Part shown: piece by piece, positions 56,160 to 64,000 of the stretch
How positions within the stretch are numbered: position 1 is the stretch's first letter
Layout: every line of letters starts with the position of its first letter
Source: Welwitschia mirabilis
Lineage: Eukaryota > Gnetophyta > Gnetopsida > Welwitschiales
Direction: 5' to 3'
DNA length: 64,000 nucleotides
Assembly (NCBI GenBank): GCA_051453625.1
Contig: JBOZIK010000001.1
Coordinates: forward strand, 138,363,242-138,427,241
The notes under the pieces: generated by a model
Told to the model about the DNA's origin: nothing
Database searches by the model: none
The model's input: the letters and a program-made list of their open reading frames with translations, nothing else
Program-made: the position numbers and the translations under genes

Positions 56160-57000
56160 TTTGATTAAATCTCTTGCATATTTGGATTGAGAGATAAATA
56201 TTCCATTTTTGGATTGCTTAATCTAAAGTCCCAAAAATATTTTAACTTTGCTAAACATACTCATTTCAAATTAATTTGTCATAATGTTTGCAAATTCTTT
56301 TGATAACTTTTTATTTGAGGCACAAAAAATAATATCATCTACATAAATCTGTATAATAATAAAATCATTTTTAAAAATTTTCACAAATAAAGTTTTGTCT
56401 ACCATTCCTCGAATATATCTATTTTCATTTAAAAAAGTAGCTAGCTTCTCATACCAAGCTCTAGGTTCTTGTTTTAGACCATATAAGGATTTCTTAAATC
56501 TATACACATGGTCAGGTTTATGAGGATTAATGAAACCTTTTGGTTATTTTACACAAACTTCTTCTATTAATGATCCATTTATAAAAGCACTTTTTATGTA
56601 CATTTGATATACTTTGAAGTTCTTAAAGGTTGCAAAGAACAAAAACATTCTAATGCTATCCAATCTTATGATAGAAGCAAAAGTATCTCCTACATGAATG
56701 ACTTCTATTTGGTTGTAGTCATGACCTACTAATCTTGCTTTGTTTTTGATGACATTGTTTTCCTCATTACACTTGTTTTTAAAGATCCATTTGGTTCCAA
56801 TAACATTCTTATCTTCTGGCCTCTCTACTAGTTTCCAAACATTATTTCTTTTAAACTGTTGTATCTCATCCTACATTACCAACATCCATTCTTCATGAAT
56901 TTCTACTTCTTCAAATTTCTTGGGCTCCATTTTTTGAAATATAAAAAACATAAGAAAATAAATTTTTCATGGAACCTCTTGTCTTTACTTTTGAGTTAAC
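56160..57000 (-). pseudogene. Element D reverse transcriptase remnant
   Basis: The 78-codon open piece (56507-56271) reads RFKKSLYGLKQEPRAWYEKL then IIIQIYVDDIIFCAS, with YVDD intact at 56334-56345. These are hallmark SIRE/copia motifs. Upstream comes FINGSLIEEVCVK-PKGFINPHKPDHV. The motif-A Asp is Tyr (codon 56598-56600, QMYIKSAF instead of QMDVKSAF), which alone would abolish activity. Earlier, NKCNEENNVIKNK and ARLVGHDYN correspond to the pre-RT region. A TAA follows VCVK. The enzyme copies element RNA. Confidence 0.88.
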
Positions 57001-57199
57001 GTCTCTAATAACAAATTCTATCGGATGATCTTTAAGAAGTTTAGGCTTTTTTGGAGTGTATTCTTTCACTTGAATTTCATTTTTTTCAATAGAACCTTCA
57101 TTTGCTATGAGAATGCTTGTGGTTATAGCCTATTCCTCATCTATGTAGATTGTTCTTGTGTTAATCTCATTAATTTTCACATTTATTGATTCTTCTACC

Positions 57200-58030
57200 A
57201 TCAAGCTTCTTTTGTTAAAACACGATATAGGCTTTACTTCTCATTGAGTATTCTAAGAAGATATCTTTATCATCTTTTAATTCAAACTTTCTTAAGTGTT
57301 CTCTATCTTTTAGCACATAGCATTTACTTTCGAAGACTTTAAAGTATGACCCATTTGGTTGTCTTCCTTTTCATAACTCATAAAGTGTTTTATCAGTACC
57401 AGGTTTAAGATATACTTTGTTAATAATATAACATGTTGTGCTAACTGACTCAACCCAAAACGATTTAGGTACTTCCTTATCATTTAACATAGTTCATGCC
57501 ATTTCTTGAAGAAATAAATTCTTTATTTTAGCTATACCATTTTGTTGTGGTATTTTTAGAGCTAAAAACTAATGATTAATAATATTTTCTATGCAATAAT
57601 TTTCAAAAAAATGATTTCCAAATTCACCACCATGATTACTTCTTATTTTCTTTATAATATATCCCTTTTCATTTTGAATCTTATTACAAATTTCAACCCA
57701 ATGTTTATAAGCTTCAGACTTATTTGACAAAAAGGCTATCCAAATATATCTAGAAAAGTTATCAACCATTATAAGGAAATAACATTTTCCACCTAGGCTT
57801 CAAGTTTGAACAAGGCCTATTACATCCATATGAATAAGTTCTAATGGCATAGATGTGGAAGCTTGCATTTTTCTTTTATGAGAGGTCCTGATTNNNNNNN
57901 NNNNNNNNNNNNNNNNNNNNNNNNNNNNNNNNNNNTTTTTCTATGTTTTTTATGAATAATCATTTTTAATTGATCATAATTAACATGACTTAAATGTTTA
58001 GGCCATAACTCATCTTGAGGAATATTCGAA
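57200..58030 (-). pseudogene. Element D integrase remnant
   Basis: The zinc finger starts with LWPKHLSHVNYDQLKM (58.0 kb; family LWHRRLGHxNxxxL, first His changed to Lys-side sequence). The core reads MVDNFSRYIWIAFLSNKSEAY and KKIRSNHGGEFGNHFFENYC, where the second catalytic Asp is Asn (codon 57635-57637; family RSDHGGEF). The C-terminal segment FGSYFKVFESKCYVLKDRE-like sequence is visible near 57.3 kb. A 42-N gap (57894-57935) cuts the finger. The enzyme would join cDNA ends to target DNA; its past action left the CTTTT duplication. Confidence 0.85.
57894..57935. other. Assembly gap, 42 N
   Basis: Lies between the zinc finger and core of the element D integrase. Confidence 0.95.
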
Positions 58031-58390
58031 AAATAACATAGAGAACATGATTGATCTATGCTATATACATTATCTATTCTACTAGCTCTAAGAATCACAT
58101 CATTTGATTTTACATGTACTATTTTACATTTTATTTTATCAAATACTACCTTGTGACCTTTATCAAAAATTTGACTAATGCTCAGTAAATTGTGCTTTAA
58201 ACCACTTACATATAATACTTCATTAATTCTAGGATGGTTATCTTCACCAATGCTTTTAATTCCTTCTATTTTTGCTCTTCCATTGCCCCTGAAAGTTACT
58301 TCTCCTCCATCAAAGTAGCTTATATGTTCATATCTAGATTTATCTCCTGTCATATACCTTGAACATCCACTATCAAGATACCAGCTTGTG
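58031..58390 (-). pseudogene. Element D protease
   Basis: On the minus strand near 58390-58310 the sequence reads SWYLDSGCSRYMTGDKSRYE, the SIRE protease site with intact DSG. It continues through VTFRGNGRAKIEGIKSIG, the second half GxGxxKxxGxG, and VLYVSGLKHNLLSISQI, the family's C-terminal VLYVxGLKHNLLSISQ. The open frame (58353 down to 57841) is uninterrupted through protease into the integrase finger, with the only ambiguity at the gap. It may be the least damaged enzyme domain here. It would process Gag-Pol. Confidence 0.88.
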
Positions 58391-58399
58391 CTATTTGAA

Positions 58400-59130
58400 A
58401 CCTTTAAAGTTGTCTAAATTAATAAACTTTTAAGATCATTAGCTTTCACTGACATAGTCTTTTTAGACTTATGTGATAGATCTCCTTTAGGAATAAAGTT
58501 AAATGGAAAAGAACTAACTGAGTTTGAAAACAACATTAATTTTCTAGCGTTGCATATGAGTTTTTAATGGCCTATTATTTCACAAAAACAATAGATAACT
58601 TTTGAAGAGAACTTACCATCACTGGTTACTTTATTTTGCTATTTTTGAGGTTTTTGAGAGATGAAACTAATACTTGATTTATTGTCAATAGGTTTCTGAA
58701 CTCCAAGAACTTGTTCTAATTTGATAGATCCACTTGAAAATTTATTAACAAAATAAGATAATTCTTTTACCTTCAAAGTGAGGTCGGAGTTTTTGGATTT
58801 GAATCTTTTAAGGTTTGATTCCATTTCCTCCTTTTCTTTGAAGAGGGATTTTATAACCTTGTTCAGGTTATTTATCCTTCTAGCTAGATTCTCACATTCT
58901 TGGTACAAATCTTAATAGATGTATTCTAAATCTTCTATTTTTTCATTTCTCATATCATGGGCATCATGAATAAATGTGTTTGGCATATTCTAAAATGGAG
59001 ACACAAGTGCCATAAAAGAGAATATCCTTTCTTTATTATGTTCTTGAACATTTCTTTTGTCTCTTTCACTTGATTCCTATGAGTTTCCCCTAGCTGTAGT
59101 CTATTTGAGAAAATAACCATATGCTATCCA
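58400..59130 (-). pseudogene. Element D gag C-terminal part
   Basis: An 89-codon open frame (58908-58639) encodes a hydrophilic coiled-coil region with heptad-like Leu (ARRINNLNKVIKSLFKEKEE, LKRFKSKNSDLTLKVKELS), as found in the C-terminal half of SIRE Gag. Downstream, near 58.59-58.55 kb, comes a degenerate CCHC knuckle, YCFCEIIGH-KLIC: the first Cys is Tyr (TAT for TGT) and a stop follows the His. The N-terminal UBN2 part is missing between here and the LTR, so gag is truncated or deleted on its 5' side. Gag builds the particle. Confidence 0.75.
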
Positions 59131-59169
59131 ACACATATAGATAAAGGCATGAGTATCAGGGGAGGGCAT

Positions 59170-59264
59170 NNNNNNNNNNNNNNNNNNNNNNNNNNNNNNN
59201 NNNNNNNNNNNNNNNNNNNNNNNNNNNNNNNNNNNNNNNNNNNNNNNNNNNNNNNNNNNNNNNN
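59170..59264. other. Assembly gap, 95 N
   Basis: It hides the junction of the right LTR with the internal region, including the primer-binding site. Confidence 0.95.
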
Positions 59265-60607
59265 CATAGGATTAAGAACCCTAAATAAAGAGGGGTGAAT
59301 AGGTTCTTTCAAAATTTCAATAAATAATCTAAAAGAAGTAAATCTTAAATGGAACTTGCATACATTAGAAGAAGTAAATCTTAAATGGAAATTACATACA
59401 TTAACTAAATTATTCTAAGAGGTGCACAAAATGATAATATACTAAAAGTAAAGAAACAAAAACCGAAAACACAAATTACCACTTTATAATGGTTCAAGTG
59501 ATCCCCCTACTCCACTCTCGATGATCAGCTTCTCCCAAGCTAAATCTTAGATCTTTATTACTCAACCAGGTATTCTAGGTTTGTCTATAACCTTTACAAA
59601 TAGACTTTTTTAGGCTTAATCTCAACCTTTAGAATGGACTTTTGAAGGCTTAGTCTTAACCTTTAGCAAACAAAGTAGTGATGTAGTGATGCCTCAAGAG
59701 CACAGACATCACTCGTTCTAAAATTTGTATAATAGATAAAGCTCTACTCCTGTAGAAGTAAAACTAATGAAGCTCTAGATCTAGCTTTGAATGAAGTAAG
59801 TATGATAATGATAAATCTCCTCTAGTCAAAAATGTAGATGCTAAGATATAATGATGATAGCAACACCAATGCATAGCTTAATTTTTTAGATCCAATAGAT
59901 TCAGCCAAATAAAAATGATTCCAAAAGATTGATTGATCATCTATGGCTTAGCTATTTATAATGAAAGGCTATTAGGGTTTAGTACATTTGAATTGTACTT
60001 CCAACAGCTATAAATAGCTAGAAAATAGCTACTTAATGGCTAGATAATGGATATATAATGTTTATAAAAATTTCTTTTCCACTCCATCTAGTCAACCCCA
60101 GAAAAATCCACCTAACCCCATGTGGTGCTGTGGGTTACATAGGTTATCCAAGAGAAATATTTAGTCACCTCAAGTTTTTATGTCTCCCTATCTGGTTGAC
60201 TCTATCTGGGGCTAGTCAATCCTAGTCTGATCAATCCCATCCTAGATCTAGTTGACCCTTTATCTCTTTGTCTGGGAATATTATCTATCAGGTTCTCAAA
60301 TTCAGTTGACCCCATGAAAGTCCAGTCGAACCCTTGCCATTAGGTTTAGGGACACTTGTTCTCTAAGTTACAGGTCATGTTGACCCCATCAAAATCTGGT
60401 CGGCCCCTTTAGATGCAATCCATTTTTCTTTGATATCTTCAAGTGCAGTTGATCCCTTTGAAGGGTGAACTAATAAATGGTTTTTAGTATATATTTTAGT
60501 TACATCTTTCAACCTATAAAAACCTTAATATCTTCTACACAAAATATACAACATTCACTATATAAAAGACATTAGTTTGACATCAATTAACAAAACATAA
60601 TCTAACA
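59260..60607 (-). repeat. 5' LTR of element D (right copy)
   Basis: About 1.35 kb; it aligns with 53258-54608. The right end TCTAACA (60601-60607) gives TGTTAGA on the minus strand. A ~30-bp local duplication (AGAAGTAAATCTTAAATGGA at about 59333 and 59371) is present only in this copy. Degenerate GTCGACC motifs recur from 60080 to 60460. Confidence 0.85.
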
Positions 60608-60612
60608 CTTTT
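60608..60612. other. Target-site duplication, right (CTTTT)
   Basis: Identical to 53253-53257. Confidence 0.8.
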
Positions 60613-63600
60613 CTTTAAACATATTATTAGGATTTAAAAGATTGATATTTTAGTATTTATGTCCTCTTTTATGATATTGTTGTGTTTCTTATATTGACTT
60701 CTAAGGTTTAACACATTTAGACTCATTACTTTCATGACATCTAGAATCTATAATGAATAGTTATTACCTCTTTATGGATGTATTTTCTAATTAACATAAT
60801 ATCTTTAACTTAACATGGGTTTTCTTAGTAGATTGTCTTATGAATAATCATTTTCTCATTTCTAGAAGGAGAACCATGTTAAATTATTAATTTTCTTAAT
60901 CCCTTTTTTAAATCCTTTCTATTAAAACCTTAAACAAACTTTGTTCCTTATAATTTAAACTTGTGCAAGGTATCAAATTTATTTGTATTCTTTTAAAAAA
61001 GAATAAGCATTAAATGAATTACATTAACATAGAACACCCTATTTTCTAATACTATGACCCATTTCTTAACCACTAAGACATAACCTTTAATGATTTTAAA
61101 TTATAATAAAAATCAAGATGTATCAAGTTTTTGCATCATTTATATAAATTTCAATTGATATTTCATGACTTATCAATCATTACTTCCTTTTTAAAAATTC
61201 TTGCTTATTACCAAAATTACAAAAAAAAAAATTATATCTTATAGGAATGAGGAGCATCTAAATCATAAGAGCTTGGACCTATGGGCATTCAGCTCAAATT
61301 AGTTATATTATATCTTTCTTCTATCTACATGCTTTCTATCATATTTTCACATTTAGTAGTTACAAAAAGACTAGGTCTAAATTATCTATCAAAATTCATA
61401 TACCTCTTTAGATGGTATGCTATTAATAGTTAATTTTTATTATCTAAATTTTTTTATCATTTATATTGTGTCAAAGAATCTAATTATAGTTTTTTAACAT
61501 TTATTTTTATTTTATAAAAGTTAAAAATTGATTGGAATTGTTATTAATTTTATATGCATCACTATACTTTTTGTGAATTTTTCATTATTAAAAATTGCAA
61601 ATTATATATTTTTATTTTTTTCATTTCCTTTCACTAATAGACTATTTCAAAAATCTTTTTGTCTATGTTAACCTCTCACATAGTATTGGATTAGATATTT
61701 CACTAGCTAATTTTGTATAGAATTTAATGAGGAATATCAAAGACAAATTAATCCTTAAGATTTATTTAAATGTATAGTTTAGATTAGTGAAACTTCAACT
61801 CAAAAACCTTTAGAGTTTTCTTCACTAAATTAACCTAGTTGAAACTAATAAATAGTAAACATTAGGATTTACCTGGAATCCTAGCAGAATATTTATGATA
61901 ATTCAAATGTTTTACTATGTCTTCTTGTCTAATCTTATCCTCAAATACATGGATGTCCAATTTGAAACTAGATCTATTAGAAACATTATGAAAGGAGCAT
62001 AAAATATTATAAAGAAAATTTCTCACATAAGAGTATAGGTAAAATTTTAAATACCATATTATCTCTTATTGTTAGAAATAAATGTGCTACCTTAGAAGAT
62101 AAATTAATTTTCTAATTTATTTCTTATTTACAGAAAATCCAAATTTTCACCAAGCTAAAATTTTCTAAAGTAATATTAGGAAACAATTAGAAACAAGGTT
62201 GGTTTTATTAAGTAACATGTTAGTCAAAAAAATGGAAAAACAATGGATAAAACATAAAATATAGCAGTAGAAATATTTAGAAATTAGTAAAGGCTAAAGT
62301 CATACAAAGTTTTTTTACAACTCTTGAAATTAAGAATAAACTTTTATCTTTAGCATGTTAGAGGAGGAAATTTTTGGCATAAGCCATAATACCTCACTAT
62401 TGTAATTCTAGTTTCACTAAGAGATAATTACTAAAATAAATTTCAGTTCACATCATCTAATTTAAATAAGTCATTAGAACAAGACACCACATTAGGTTTG
62501 TAATTATATAATGTTTATGTTGGATGTCATTAAAGATGAAAACCATGTTTTTCAACTATTATTCTTTAATAGCCTTTTTAAGAGTTAATTAAAATACTAA
62601 TTTCACTAGTTTGTATCACCTCTTTAAGCTAATTGTATCATAGTTCGGTCATTTTCTTGAATGTGTATTAATTACTATAATAATATCTTAAAGATATAAG
62701 ATCATGCAACCTTAGCTTCATGTATCAAGGAATTATCCCCCTACCTAGAAGGGCTTAAGTAGCCATGTAGGCTTTTGAACATACATATAAAAAATGATTT
62801 AAGTACCACATAAAATCTAAATGAATTCAACATGTCTTCTTCATAAAGTTGGCCTTGGATTATGTAAAAATTAGATGTAGGCACACCACCACCTAAGAGT
62901 AAATACTACAAATTCATTTAATATGTACATGATTAGGATAACATTACAAATAATTTTATTTAATAAGATATGTTTTAGGATTACATAAAGCATAATCCAT
63001 AAGACAACATAAATTATATCTCCAAAACTTGAATCCTAACTCTACCTTAGCACTTTACTAATAAATTAGATTACCACAATGTATTCTTAACACTACTTGG
63101 GATGGTCTACTATTGAATCCTTAGATCTAGCTTTTGCGTAATCACTAATGTATTCAAATTATTCTACAAGTAATATAAAAACTATTATTTATTAATTTAA
63201 TTCCTTAATATAAATTCATATATAAAATAAAATTAATATCCATATTAAAATAATAAAATAAGAATAATTAATAGGCTAAACTATATAAAATTCATGTCTT
63301 AACATAAATTTTATAAAAATTAAAATATTATTTCAGCAGATTTACTCCCATGGATAATATTCTTTTATGGTTATTAAACTAGTATTCTCTAATTTTCATG
63401 TTAAACGTTTTTACTATAACTTAATACCTTTCTTTATCCATAATAACTATTAGATAACATAAAAATTATTTTAACTTATCGTCTTCTAGAATCATTTTTT
63501 AATCTTTTAGTTTGAAAGAAATTGATTGCATGATTTAAATATTTCTCTTCTTTTAATAGATATCCACTTTCATTCCTCAATTTTGTATACTTTGTAGAAG

Positions 63601-64000
63601 ATCTTTTTAGGATTTTTATTCTTTTTAAAATCATCTTCCTCTTTTTATTCCTCTCATTTATATGTTAGAACTTCTAATTCATAGGATTCTTACTCTTATT
63701 CTACTTTAAACAATTTATATTATCTTATTATTAAATTATTTATATGCTTTAATGTTCTACCTAAAGCATTTGCCTTTTTCACCTATCTAACTTTGTTAAG
63801 ATTTTAAGTAGTTGAATTCTTAAAATCTTTATCTTAGGCTTCTCATTTTTTTAATTTATTATTTTCATATTTTAAGATCATACTATCACCTCTTTTCATC
63901 TTTGATATTTTTAATTTTTAGATAACTTTTCTTTTAATTCAAAGATCTCCAATGGAGGAAACATAGTATGCACAAGTGGGTGAGCAACCGTACTAGTCCG
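60613..64000. other. A+T-rich stretch without recognisable gene
   Basis: No recognisable domain. The last 450 bp on the minus strand encode a Lys/Glu/Leu-rich, coil-like sequence (LEIFELKEKLSKN near 63950) interrupted by stops. It could be the remnant of another gag, but the evidence is too thin for a call. Confidence 0.4.

Larger units (their letters stand above)
53258..60607 (-). mobile_element. SIRE/Maximus-type copia element D with both LTRs
   Basis: Two long LTRs (53258-54608 and about 59260-60607) bound a minus-strand internal region with gag, PR, INT, RT and RNase H. Ends are TG/CA-type (TGATAGG on the left, TCTAACA on the right of the plus strand), flanked by the duplication CTTTT. 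A polypurine tract AAAGGGGGAG (54611-54620, minus strand) lies beside the 3' LTR, typical of SIRE elements. Gag has a leucine-rich coiled-coil tail and pol has SIRE-like motifs. An env-like ORF was not seen. Stops, and substitutions at catalytic residues, inactivate it. This is the best-delimited element in the window. Confidence 0.9.

Noticed and set aside
1-64000. tRNA, rRNA, riboswitch or intact host gene
   Set aside because: No cloverleaf-consistent A/B box pair, rRNA motif or spliced host-like exon series was recognised by eye. A dedicated tRNA or gene-model search could still find a weak one.

Overview
This window is typical of repeat-rich heterochromatin in a flowering plant. It is strongly A+T-rich and packed with nested, decayed retrotransposons: Ty3/gypsy, several Ty1/copia lineages and a plant L1-type LINE. 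I found no intact host gene, tRNA, rRNA, CRISPR array or bacterial-style operon. The plant assignment rests on the element families: Athila-like gypsy, SIRE/Maximus copia, TNT1/Tork-like copia, and a LINE with DUF4283-like and zf-RVT-like regions. I cannot name the species. No open reading frame looks functional. Most coding remnants carry stop codons and frameshifts, and many catalytic aspartates have become asparagine.

Layout. 1-3.96 kb: A+T-rich, one unrecognised degenerate reading frame. 3.96-10.1 kb (minus): Athila-like gypsy gag-PR-RT-RNaseH-INT remnant, broken by four N gaps. 10.6-12.96 kb: first copy of a roughly 2 kb LTR-like repeat. 12.96-13.96 kb (plus): a copia gag fragment. 14.27-20.7 kb (plus): a second, nearly complete copia element of the same family, with a primer-binding site, an unusually GC- and pyrimidine-rich leader, and gag-pol. 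22.0-24.16 and 28.5-29.96 kb: second and third copies of the LTR-like repeat, flanking a minus-strand gypsy gag remnant (24.5-26.15 kb). 31.4-42.95 kb (minus): one LINE split in two by a copia element (33.27-39.49 kb, minus). 44.70-46.29 kb: a compact LTR element with a primer-binding site and no recognisable gag or pol. 48.7-51.0 kb: LTR/promoter-like debris. 53.26-60.61 kb (minus): a SIRE-type copia element with both LTRs and a 5-bp target-site duplication. 60.6-64.0 kb: A+T-rich, no gene seen.

The genes do not form a working pathway; each cluster is one dead transposon. The relationships between clusters are historical: copia inserted in a LINE, two related copia copies side by side, and repeat copies in direct orientation. 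Several N gaps are flanked by duplicated contig ends, so parts of the local structure are assembly artefacts. I did not find an undescribed biological system. The most unusual items are the compact LTR element at 44.7 kb, the CpG-rich leader at 14.6-15.9 kb and the 22-30 kb repeat/gag unit.
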